A stretch of DNA of 64,000 bases from Eretmocerus hayati (Eukaryota > Arthropoda > Insecta > Hymenoptera > Aphelinidae). The DNA lies in NCBI GenBank assembly GCA_029851415.1, contig CM056742.1, forward strand, positions 97,508,976 through 97,572,975. Direction: 5' to 3'. Position numbers and translations under genes: made by a program. Positions 43,623 through 54,955 of the stretch are shown here, in pieces; the first letter of the stretch is position 1; the number at the start of each line of letters is the position of its first letter. Under the pieces are notes generated by a model. The model searched no databases, was not told the origin of the DNA, and saw only the letters and a program-made list of their open reading frames with translations.

Positions 43623-46437
43623 TTCTATTTTATTAGTGAGAAAACAAATGTTAGTTATAGAAAAGAGTCATGCTAAAGCCATTCATTCAGTTTCATTCAT
43701 TCAGATCTTATTCTTAATGGTTTGTCAGTACATAATTTCGCACGTATAATCTCACAGCGATCAGCTGATCATAATTTACACTAACTCAACATTAATGGTT
43801 GAGTCAGTCAATATATAAACAGTCCAATAGAAATTTACATTAAAAGTTCACAGAGAGTTAAGATCCCATACCTAATCTTCCCTGATAATCCCAGAATCCC
43901 AACTATCCTGAGGAAACTATGTAGATTCTGCACTCTGGCTCCCATCTGATGATGGTGATTGTCCAACGCAGCTCAACCGATGCCTCTGGCCCATAACGTG
44001 GGCTATCCCTCCCAGTTGACGCACCAAGTTTTCCTATAAAAACACATGAAGAATTAGTTGTCTGACATCAGCAATGCATTAGCTATTAGTATCCAACCCA
44101 TATAACATGAGCATCATGCAAAAACAATAGTTTCTTCATTATTTACAGACATCACCCATCAACATCCATCACCAAAACACTAATATCCCACATTACATCA
44201 TACCATGAGTGCTAACACCCATGATATGCTTACACATGCTTTTAGAAATATGTTACAGGTTTACTTACTCACTGCTGCTGTTTATTTATCATTATTTTGG
44301 AATGCTTACAATATCCAGCTGATTGTTGAAAGTAGACAAACACCTGTCATAACCACAATGTCCACAATCCATATGACTGATGCACTGGATATCTTGAAGT
44401 CGTCTGCTGTATACAATGTGACCACGATTTTATTGACAAAACATACATGCACAAGCACAGGGCATGGGAATAACCTCCAAATTTTGCCAGAAATATCGTG
44501 GTCACATGGCATTGCTATTGTTACGTGAGTATTTTCTGTGGCTCGAGCGGGAATGTTTAAAAGTCCGAAAGGATGAATGAATTTGATAAATAATTGGAAA
44601 GTCAAAAGTTGAAAGAGATGATGCAATATATTTGAGATGAACTCCGAATACAAGCAGCTAAGCGCGACGAGAGCCAAAGCTGTAATGTTATGATGGTTTT
44701 ATGCTGCTGGATCTGCTGCTGAATGTTGCGATGATTGAGACTGATGATGAGTCCGAGAGCTGCTGCCCTCTTCCAGCTATGGCGTAGTAGATATAGATAT
44801 GGTACAGTGCGTGTACCGGTCTTCTATGTGTTGGTGCGTGGGAGAGTGAGCCGCTGTGTTGGGCACCCCTCGCCACCAAAGTTTTTTATACATGCTTTTT
44901 TTTCAAATTCACTCGCTGGAAAGCGACATGAGATCGTGCACTGAGTCGCGTCCAAGATGTGTCTATTCCCATATATGGGCATCGGAATTAGGAGAGGTCA
45001 AGGCTCTTGTTTTTGGGTTGAATCTTTCCATTCGATGACGTCAATCGTGGCCTAGATAATAATTCTCGATGCTTCTATGTTCTATGAAAATCTTGGGATC
45101 TTGGGTGACCAATTATTGCTTTCAAGATATCTACACTTTTCATATTAGAATTCGCGGATTTTAGTTTGAATAGGTGTAATTGTGTAAGTGCCTGTATGGA
45201 TGATCAAGTTTATGTGTGTGCGTGTTTTCTCTCTATAGCCTAGTGAGTTTAGTGACAAATTCGATGTGCTATACGACACTATCTCTTGATTGGCCAAACT
45301 GATTGATTATACTGCGCATGCTCAAGGGCGCCAGATTCAAACCTATGGAATTTCCTTATGGAGATTTTCTTTGGGAATATTATTGGAATATCGTGGACAC
45401 GACTCAGATATGTTGCAGCCTAGGAGAAGAAGTCACAATATTAATGTCATCAACATTCAACTATGGAAATTGTAATTATTAGCAAAGTATCAAATTACCA
45501 GTTTGAATCAGCCGCCAAACTCACATCTTGTATATCAGGCAATTGATATGTCGCCGGTGGATGGCTACCCAGAATACATTAATGTAAAATATACATATGT
45601 ATCAATGATTACTGGCTTTTTGGGTAGCAATCGTCTCTTAACTCAGTCTCCAGGGTGAGCCCAGTTACCAACGCAACTAACATTGCAGGTACACTGTCAT
45701 TTTGGCATCGGGACACTGCTATAATGCCGCTGCCACGCCAAAGGCCCACTAGTACACCGGAACACTGCTTTAATGCAGCTGCCACGTACTACCTGGTTTT
45801 CTAGTTGTTTCTAAAATCTTTTCTTTTTTAATGTCAGAGTGATCAAGTAGGTGCATTTCAATTTAGAGTTTTTTTATTAAAATCATTTATTGTGTTCTAT
45901 CGCTGCGCGACAAGAAGTACGTCATAGTTAAGACCATGAATATTGGAAAAATGTGTTTAGATATTTGTGTGGTGAAAAGAAATTGCTGCGGTATGAATTT
46001 CTTTTATTTTATTTTAATAAATGCTATTATTTCAATCTAACCTATGTGTTATAACTCTTTGCTACCCTGTCGTAAACTTAATGAATAAGAAGTACATTTT
46101 TTCAACAAAAATGATACCTTAATTTTCATCTTTTTACAAAAAGGATTTGAATTCAACTTAGTTGAATCTTCTCATAACACGAAATTCACATGTTGCATGG
46201 GGAAAATTATATGATTTCTTATCCTTGGCTGCACGCTACTATCTCACAACGAAATGAAACATCGTGTCTTGGTGAGGGACAATATTGACAACACGATGAA
46301 ACACTATACTCCTGAACTCGATATCATCCAGACCTATTGGAGATTCGCCGATGAATCAAAGCTTGTTATTTTCAAAAAAATTCGTTTTTAATCCACCTCG
46401 AATCTCGAGCGGAACTCTTATACGGTAACTCGAAATA
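43623..46437. other. Unassigned region, one exon-like ORF
   Basis: ATG 44205 opens 107 codons with a hydrophobic segment (VYLLTAAVYLSLFW); the frame ends exactly at a consensus splice donor, AC|GTGAGT, at about 44524. It could be a host exon, but no family is recognised. Small repeats are present: two GGACACTGCT-TAATGC-GCTGCCACG units at about 45708 and 45761, and a ~70-base palindrome at about 45558-45630 (GGCTACCCA.. TGGGTAGC). Confidence 0.35.
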
Positions 46438-46614
46438 CAGTAGAACCTCTCTTAGCGGCCACCTCTCAAAAGCAGCCACCTCTTCTAACGGCCGGGTTTT
46501 CTCAGTCCCAAAAGTACCTTTCATGTGTAAATTGAACCTCCGAAAAGCGGCCACCTCCCTTAACGGCCAATTTTTTCCGGTCCCCCAGGGTGGCCGCTAA
46601 GAGAGGTTTTACTG
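46438..46614. mobile_element. pogo/Tigger-type MITE
   Basis: Termini CAGTAGAACCTCTCTTAGCG and its inverse (CGCTAAGAGAGGTTTTACTG) are flanked by TA (46436-46437 and 46615-46616). Internal CGGCCACCTC repeats are present. Length 177 bp, non-coding. The CAGT-AACCTC end is typical of the pogo group. Confidence 0.88.
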
Positions 46615-46923
46615 TACCTTTAATTCATCTGTTCCCCATGTCATATTCAACTGGGAATGCCAACATCTGTTACTACTAGCCCCCCCCCCCCTTCGCCACC
46701 CAATGACAGCGAATCTCATTCAAAACATCGATCATCCGTCTATTTGTAATCAATGCGATGCAAGCGGGGGAGGGGAAACGTTGCGAAATATCTCTCCACA
46801 TTTTTCTCATGAATGAAAAAGTTTTGTTTCACACTCAGACTCGATGTTATGTCTCCTGTCTTTGGAATTATGGCCTCTCGCACTGCATCTATCGCATTTT
46901 TCTAACCTCTTTAGTGGCGTCCA

Positions 46924-48314
46924 GCAATCTTCCTCGACATGCCCCCTCTCTTTGCATCTATCACACGAAAGGCTTGATGCATCAGAATTTGAGCAATCTC
47001 TCCAAATGTGTCATCTTTGAACGCAAGCGGATCAACTACTCCAACCCGCGTTTCTTCGTTGATCGTTCGGTACATATTGTTGGCTTGAATTTTGCTTGTA
47101 ATTCACCTGAAGTTCCCACGGTATATATTCCTCCTCCTGATTCATGTAATTTCCTTGAAGTTTTCGTGGAATATATTCGGTTTCGGTAGAAGTTGCAGTT
47201 GCGCTCGGTTGTGTTGTTATTGTGACATTTTTCGGACCATCCAATTCTCTCTGGGATTTTGCGTTTCTATCCGCGTCTAGCTCGAGTTGAGTGGCTTCAT
47301 CCAAATCAGACGCGTCACACGTTTTGATTTTGTCGCCAATAGAACAATCAGACAACCCATTGATGAAATTTTTCATCGCATTTTTTCTAGTTGATTCAAT
47401 TAATCCAACACTAAACCGAGATTTGTACTCTCTTTTGATCGCATCTAACGTTTTTCCAAGGAGTTCCCTAATTTTCATCGAAAACTTTCAAACAGTTTCA
47501 TTCGGCTTCTGTACAACACGAGCCAACATTGAATTCAATTGATTGTAATCATCGCGTGATCCAAATTCGCGACGTAGATCGGCCAATGAATTGTTGACGT
47601 CGAAATACTTTACACCACCCGACAAATACTCCTGAGCTTTCCTTTTACACTTTCGAATTATAATTTCCAAGAGGAGATCGCGACATTTTTCAGTAACTTT
47701 TCTATCCGCGCGCGAACAAGCTCGCGCGAAATGGTCGACGCTATCCGGGTCACCCGTGAAATCTGGTATAAGCGATGCCATTAATTTGAGATCTGCCATG
47801 CTATTCTGCGGCTCAAAATTACTCTCCGCGCTCTCGTTGCATTCCCAATTCATTACCAAGTCAGAGTCATCGTCGCACGTCAGTTCCGGCTCCCGTTGTG
47901 CAAACGCATTCCACGGTCCCATCTTGTTTCGCGACTCTGATTTTGTTCCCCCCCCCCCTCCCCTCAGCGGCGTTCTGTGGCGCCAGCTCATCTGGCGACT
48001 TCGTTTTGGTTTTTCCCTCTTCGTCTGTTACCTCAAGGTTCACGACGTAATTTACACCTGGTCTGCGCGTCATGCTCCGCGAGTCTCGACCACTCGTAGT
48101 TTGATGGCTTCGCCTTTTCCGCGTCTCCTGCCCATGGCATTCTCTCCCCGTACTCCCCTTCTCGTAGACAGGCTGCGCGGGCGATTTGCAGCGAGAAACG
48201 CTTTTCGCATTGCAGAGTTTGAACGATTTCGCGTCGGCGGCATTCTCCACTAGAGATGAGTCACGAGGATGCTTTGCACTGACGCTACTGTTTACGCGCT
48301 TGATGTACTTCCAC
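46924..48314 (-). pseudogene. gag: Gypsy-type Gag relic with zinc knuckle(s)
   Basis: Read on the minus strand, a charged N-terminal region (from about 48314) leads, after a frameshift in an 11-base G run (about 47951-47961), to a capsid-like domain. That domain contains LKLMASLIPDFTGDPDSVDHF, RREFGSRDDYNQLNSML and, after another frameshift near 47480, REYKSRFSVG and FINGLSD. Near 46924-46965 a CDRCKERGHVEEDC zinc knuckle (CX2CX4HX4C) follows a second, degenerate one (HIWRDC). This order matches Gypsy-family Gag. No LTR or pol is seen. The R1 and Transib insertions interrupt sequence upstream of it, at (GA)n 48315-48327. Confidence 0.75.
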
Positions 48315-48327
48315 TTCTCTCTCTCTC
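48315..48327. repeat. (CT)n/(GA)n remnant at the R1-B 3' junction
   Basis: About six CT units beside the T tract 48328-48335, which is the tail of the R1-B copy split by the Transib-like element. Confidence 0.85.
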
Positions 48328-48366
48328 TTTTTTTTAAGGTGGTTGTAGGGCGAATACGCTGCGACG
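48328..48366 (-). mobile_element. R1-clade copy iv, 3'-terminal 31 bases plus tail
   Basis: AAGGTGGTTGTAGGGCGAAT.. matches the last bases of the subfamily B UTR at 42935-42965. It ends in CGACG (48362-48366), the left copy of the Transib target duplication; the rest of the same R1 copy resumes at 59646. Confidence 0.88.
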
Positions 48367-49210
48367 CACTATCGGAGTTTTCATTTTGTCTCACTTTTTC
48401 GCGAGCAAAACCTCATAACTTTCAATAGATATGAGCTTTTGTTATGATTCAAAAAGGAAATGAAAGGTAAGACCCTCACGCATTCGTGGAAATTGTTTTG
48501 CTCGACCGATTTTCATTTTCCGGGTCAAGAAAACCTGTAGGGGCTGGAAATGAGAAAACTACCTATATATGAAGATCAGGTGGACTATCATTCCAGCTTG
48601 GAATGTAATTTCACTGTCATATAAGAATCTGCAACCATATATTCCCATGGAAAATGATTCCCCGGGCCCGGAAAATTCGGAAAATCTGGAAAAACCTGAA
48701 AAGCCGGAAATTTTCAAAAAATGCATTTTGGTTTAGAATCAATTTCTCTCAAGCATTTGCCGAATCAGTGCTCACCTGCCATGTAGTGTTGCTCGATGAA
48801 CCTCTAGAAAGAAAAAGAGAGAATGGCCAGTTGATTCTGAGATGGGAGTGATAGCAAAGTTGTTGGTAAAGATGAGTGAAGCTAGTGCGAGGAATTTTTA
48901 GCGAAGAAATTGGTTCATATTTCAAGCATCCGAATCTTGGAAATCATCCATTTTTGTACTTTTCTCTGAGACTAGATCGCATATACCGATAACATCATAA
49001 CTAATCAACAGTGCTAGACTAATATACGACAATCAACGAAGAAAATATGAACCTTGGAATTAGTCATGATAAATGTAGGGTGATGACCAGCACTCTCCAT
49101 ACTCAACTCAATCAAGGTAATATAGGTAACAATGGAATCATTTGATGTACTCCTCCATCTCAGGCGTTATAGAATGCTCTTCATGCCTAGCGAGTCTCGG
49201 GTCAATATCT
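48367..49210 (+). repeat. Left TIR of the Transib-like element
   Basis: Inverted copy of 58805-59645 at roughly 80-85% identity by eye. Both carry GAGCAAAACC 28-30 bases after the CACTATC end. Its inner edge coincides with the stop codon of the last transposase exon (49202). Confidence 0.88.
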
Positions 49211-49829
49211 TTGTAGGGAGATGAGTGGATCACTCATGAAATTCGCTCGATTGAAAGCATCACTTAATCTATTCTTCCTATTAATCTGCCTCGCATGGTC
49301 CGTGAGGTTTTTTCTATGGAATTTATGCCAAGACTCTTGAGCATCTTCAGGATAATATCCCAGAGGTAAGGGAAAAACTTCAGCTACCTCCCAGGAATGC
49401 ATCAAGAATCTGTGAGAGATTGGATTCAAACTTGCCCACTCATACAGCTGAAACTGTATATTGTGTGTTCCATGACACAGATCTCTATACTTCTCGATAA
49501 TCAATAGTTTCTTGCATTTGGCTGGTTTTAAACTCAAGGCCATCTTTTAAACTAGTCCAACATCAACTTTCAGGCATTCGGCAAACTTTTTCGGATCTGC
49601 AAAACACCGTCTGGCCAGATTGCCAGTGTTGGTGGTACCATGGCCTTGGAGAACTTGGTCAGGCCTAACCCCAAAGTTGTCATGAATTTCCAATCGCACC
49701 TCCATTATAGTAACTTCAACATCACCTATATGAGGGGTGAATCATATTCAATGTTAGATCATTCAGCTAGGATATTTCAAGATCGCGATAATCGGATGCT
49801 TGGACTAGAAATTCTGTCGGTATCACAAT

Positions 49830-50430
49830 CAGTCCTCAAAAACTAGGAAGGCTATCACACCGGTAAATAACCGTCTGCACCGGGAATTCTGTGGATGAAA
49901 GGAATCTACCCTCAAAACTAGGGAGACTATCAATCCGGTGAATAACCGGATGTTCGAAGCGGTAATAATGTCAGTATAGTAATTTTGTCAGTATAACAAT
50001 TAATCCCCAAAACCTAGGAAGGCAATCACACCCGCAAATAACCGAATTCTCTCACCGGTAATCCAGTCAATAAAGAGTCAACTCTCAAAACCCAGGGAGG
50101 CTATCATCTGGCAAATAACCGGATGCTTGGGCTGAAAATTCTGTCAGCTCAACAATCAACCCCCAAAACCTAGGAAGGCTGTCAAACCCTAAATAGTCGG
50201 AAGCTCGGACCGAAAATTCTGTCGGTGACGGAATTAATCCCTAAAACGAAGGTTATCGAATCCGCTACTAACTGGATGCTCGGCCCAGAACTTCAATCGG
50301 GAGATAAGCCGATCCCAGAACTCAGGGAATCACCCGCAATCGGTTAGATGCTCGGACCAAAATTTATCTATTGGGATGAATCCCAATAGACTAGGAAGGC
50401 ACCCAGAACCGCAAGTATTTGAACCACAAA
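49830..50430 (+). repeat. Left subterminal tandem array, ~78-bp unit
   Basis: About seven units carry AACCTAGGAAGGCTATCA, AAATAACCGGATGCT and GAAAATTCTGTCAG. They are the inverse of the array at 57806-58790. Confidence 0.85.
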
Positions 50431-51866
50431 TCTTCCCGAGTTGAAGAATGGATCTTCATAAGAATCCAAAATGGTTATCGAACCCTCGAATCTGCGGATA
50501 TTAGGACCGAGAATTGGAATAATAGTGAATGAGTTCATTGAGAGGTCAACTAACGTTATTCCATAGTCCTCGATCCATCTACAACAGAAGCTTTAGAACA
50601 GCAAAGAGTGCTCTCAAAGTTCCTACGATATAACACTTGATTTGAGAGCGGATACTCGAAATGAAATTCGAACCCTATGAGTGCTGGACTCATATTTTCC
50701 CCTGAGTTCTTTCCAGAATCGGATTATTCTGATTCTCATCCTTGCACTCCAAAAAGATTACTCTCCTCATTGCTTCCATATCATACTCAATTCGTTATCA
50801 TATTCCAGGAACAGCTTTGAAGATCACTCAAGATTCAATCAAAATAGTTGTACTCATATTGATCTGCAATTCATATCGGAAAAATCACGTGTTGCCTCTG
50901 ACTTTGGAATCTGAATAGCTAGTTCATTTGTGCACAAAAATTACGATAATTTCAGGAAATCATTACCTTTCTCTTCCTGGTTTTTCTTCCCAGACTGCAC
51001 AATATTCATGAGATAACCAAGTTTCAGTAACTGTTCATACATTTTCAACTCTGCGCGCAAAAGTGTTGGACCGAATTTTAGGAATTTTTCTTCGTGTGCT
51101 TGACAAAGTGATCCAGAAACCTTATAATCTTTATTCGTTTTGAAACACATAGGACATCTCAACGTCAAGGAGTTACCAACAAGCTCGTTTACCACTTTTC
51201 ACCGAAGAGCGTGTGTTCTGCGTGAAAACTGATTTTCACATCTGAATCGTCCTTAGTTTTGAACTCGTAAGGAACAAGAGAAGTCTTCTCTTTCTCAACG
51301 CGATCGAACTTATTTCTTACAGCATCACTGCTCTCTTTTCCATTGACATCCTCAGAGTACGGCAGAATCGTATGCTTTGTGGTGTGGGATTCAACCAATT
51401 TTTTCCAGTGTCTTATGACGCTAATTCAACAATTGTCACACTAGTCACCAACAAAGAAGTTTGAGGACTCTTGGACTCTAAAGTCTTGTCTTGACATTTC
51501 TGATGTGAGTTATTGTGGCCAGCTGAACTGTCGAATCCCCAAGCCACGGTGAGCATGAGATTTCTCACATCCTCTGGTGTCCAGCCATGATGAAGGATTA
51601 ACATCAAAACCAACCTCATGCCACTTATGTTGGCATGAGGTTGGTTGAGCATATCCTGGAGGCTCGATCGTACTTCTGTTTCAGTAGAAACCGTCTTGGG
51701 TGGCAAGCATTCTTGTAAAGCTTTCCTTCAGGGAACATACACATCATATTTTCCGATAGACCCCTCGAAAATCATGAAACAATATAGGGAGCATTTCATG
51801 CTCGGGAAGTCATCAATTGATACCTCCATAACCTCACAATTACAGATTCAGACATGTAGACTGTGA

Positions 51867-53748
51867 AGAGTTTGAGTTGAAATCATTCACAAAATTCAAA
51901 ATGATGAGTTGTATAACTTCCTAATATACGATAACCATGAACATCATAGAGGTGTCAGATTTGGAGGGGATATTTGAGATAGTAACAGGACTTGAGTAAA
52001 TGTTATGAAGAAAAAACACGACTCATTTATCATAGCTCTGAACTCATCTCTCTTAGGTAGCCTACCTATCAAAAGTAATGGATCATGTAGAACCTCACAA
52101 AGATTGTTATATTTGATATAGCTCGCCGTACGGGAATTTTCATCGTCATAATCAAATTTGAAAATTTGAAAGAACTTCTCTTCCGTAGATCAATCTACAA
52201 CTTTGACGGGAGAGATCCGATCACAAAAATTCTCTCGGGATACTGTCGATTGTTTCAGAACCTATAATTTCCTTTTTTAGACTTCCCAGTATGACCTTTT
52301 CTGTCCGAGAAACGAGCTTGGAGGTAGGACTTTGTATTACGTAGGCTGTTTATGGAGATACCCAGTCAAGCAGCTGTTCCACTTGCTCTTTCTCAATTCT
52401 GGTGTAAAATAGCATCAATGGAATATTGCGCCAAATAATTCCAAAGTAAAAATTTCTCATCTTCCTGGAAATGCTGAAAAATTTTGCCTCAAACGTAACC
52501 TGTGGGGACAAAACATGTGATCAATCACTTTTTCGATGAAAATGTAGGGATCGTTGTCACTCCACACCTGAAAAAAAATCTCATAACATGTTTTGAAAGA
52601 TGAAATCATTAACGTCAAAATCATGTGTCGCGATATCTTTGGGTGCATTTTTGCACTAGGATAGAGTTACAGGAGAAGGGACAGGTGCCAATCTGGCTAT
52701 ATCCATAAGCAGTCTGTGCAATACAAAGTTTTCTCTCCAAGCTCGTTACTTGGACGGAAGTTGTCGTGCAGGGAACTTCAAAAAAGGAAATTGTAGGTTC
52801 TGTACCGATCTGCAAAATCCCGTGAGAATTTTGGTGGTCAAATCACTCTCGTCAAAGTTGTAGGTGATCCGCTGAAGGAGAAATCTTTCAAATTTCCAAC
52901 GTTGATCATGGTGACTCTAACGGAAATTTTTGAAGTACATAAATTGATTGATTTATTGTGATTTTGAGATCCCTTTTTCGTAATTCCCGTACGACAAGTA
53001 TGTTAAAAAATCACTGTTTCTGAAAGATCCTTGAGCTATGGTTTTGGGCGATCCTATATGGGAGCTGTTGTCGGGAACTATTTCCATATGGATTTTCTAC
53101 TGATCTCATCTTATCTGTGAGAGATTCAACAGCATGTCAGGTTATAACACCTTGTTTCTTGAGAAATTGTGAATCATCGAGTTTTTCTTAGGAAATATTC
53201 AAAGTCAATTAATTTTTCTGAATAAAACACTCTTACACAACAAGAATTATTACAGAAGCATCATACAAAGCTCCTCGGAATAGTTTTACAGTGGAATCTC
53301 CCGAAAGCGGACACCTTTGTTCGCATCAAATCTGCCCGCTATTTGGAGTTGTTTGCTGAATGGAGGTCCATTCCTGTGGTTATTTTCCAGCCGATCATAA
53401 GCAGATTGGCCGTGATTAAGAGAATCCTATTAAAGGAGAGTTCACCGTAGTTAAAGAATCCCATAGGATTCTGATTCCTTGAAGTGAACTTCAAAGAATG
53501 CAGATGATAGAACTATTAAAACGGGCCAGATCAGAAGTCAACGTTTGATATTTGAAAAAACATCATCAAGATGTCTCGATTTTTGAGGTAATTTCTCTTC
53601 TAAGTTATGCCAAAAAATACGCCCTGATTATCTCCGATTGAGAAAGATCTTTCAACGAATACCAGCTCAGACACATCAGGCTAATGGAACAGGCAAGTCA
53701 CTTATAGATAGTAGCTTCTCTTCTCTTATCGTGAGGGATTCCTCTTAC
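51867..53748. other. Intron/unassigned part of the Transib-like element
   Basis: Most of it lies in the predicted transposase intron (51726-53748). A single pogo-like end, CAGTGGAATCTCCCGAAAGC, is seen at about 53290; no partner end was found. Confidence 0.4.
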
Positions 53749-54623
53749 AATGACCTCATCGCGTCATAACCTGGTAAGATATTGCAGTTCCTTGATCGAA
53801 GCTCTTTCACCAAGTTTGAGTACTTTTCCTTAGACAGATCCATGGTAAGATAGAGGTCGGCGGCCGATTCAGGCGTCTGTCGCGAGTACGTACGTGTCAC
53901 CTGATTGCTATGATGTTTTACTCTCACACCCAAGGCATCGGTGAAGATATCTCGCTCGATATCAGGCGCAGGATTCATATCATTTGAATCATCCTGTGAT
54001 ATTTCATCATCATTCACAAGTTGTGGTCCTGTCGAATTCTCCTGTGTAGCTCGAAGATGCTCCGCGTCATCAGCTTTATCTTTTTCCTTCTTCAGGCTCA
54101 TTTTGAGCGCAGCTTGGAACGACCTCACATCAAAACCCTTCTCCTCTGCCAAATCAAAAGCTCTCCTTGAAATGGTCCATCTAGACAGTTCTTCTGTATT
54201 TTCTTTTCTAGGTCTACCTCCTTTATTACTTCTTTCTTTGAAGACTTTCACCTTTTTGGCCTTGCGACCTACTTTATTCTTCACCCCTTCAACAGGATTT
54301 CGATTAATTTCTTGATCTTGAACAGCAACTTGAATATTCTCAACTGTCTCAGTAATGAGTTGAATAACCTCATTTGAATCTGACTTCCTCTTCTTGTTTT
54401 TCTAGGGAAATAAATTAAAAATAACAGTTCCCTGATGCGACATAGTTATATGCGACTGATGAGACATACTTGCACCAGTAACAAGAGACGAAGAAATGTA
54501 TTCGATCGAACGATGTCACAGATGAATTTTCTCATAGTGATACAGATTTCTATTTTGATCACAGGTGAATTTTCCTACTCCCGATACTGAAACAATCGAA
54601 GTAAACTGTTCTGGTCCAACAAG

Positions 54624-54955
54624 AGGAGGTCCAACTTTACGGGTCCTGGATTCATCCCAAACTCTGGGAATCGTCTTGTTTTTGTGAGAATGGAGGAATC
54701 TCAGAGGATTCAGTCCCATGGGCTTCGGGCATCCCAATCCGGGATACAGCCATGGAGACTAGCATTGCCAGTATATCCATATATATGTCATTTTTACATG
54801 GGCCTATATGGGTAATGCTAATCTCCATGGCTATATCTCAGGATAGGAAGCCCATGGGATAAATCCTTTGAGATACCTTCATTATTCACATGACGATTCC
54901 CAGAGTTTGGGACGAATGCAGGACCCGCAAGATTGGACCTCCCCTTGTAAGCTTG
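54624..54955. mobile_element. ~330-bp fold-back element
   Basis: The left arm (AGGAGGTCCAACTTTACGGG, ATCCCAAACTCTGGGAATCG, CCCATGGGCTTC) recurs inverted in the right arm, with the centre near 54790 in an ATATATG stretch. It lies upstream of the N-terminal transposase exon, probably in a 5' intron or UTR. Confidence 0.8.

Larger units (their letters stand above)
49202..54401 (-). pseudogene. Transib/RAG1-core-like transposase, multi-exon, decayed
   Basis: Exon blocks on the minus strand: 54401-53749 (acceptor CTAG; basic N-terminal part with GRPRKE, then LSKEKYSNLVKEL and NCNILPGYDAM), GT-AG intron, 51725-51413 (ALQECLPPKTVSTETEV, then WGFDSSAGH with the presumed first catalytic Asp). Beyond a TAA the frame goes on with NWLNPTPQSIRFCR; a frameshift leads to VKISFHAEHTLF and LTLRCPMCFKT (zinc-type Cys pair), then FGPTLLRAELKMYEQLLKLGY, to a donor at 50967. 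The C-terminal exon, 49543-49202, has FQLYEWASLNPISHRFLMH and EDAQESWHKFHR. By recall this is the arthropod/cnidarian Transib-type family; the region between LKLGY and the last exon is not found. A stop and frameshifts rule out function. Confidence 0.7.

Noticed and set aside
53287..53480. Second pogo-type MITE
   Set aside because: Only one end (CAGTGGAATCTCCCG) is visible; no inverted partner or TA pair was found.
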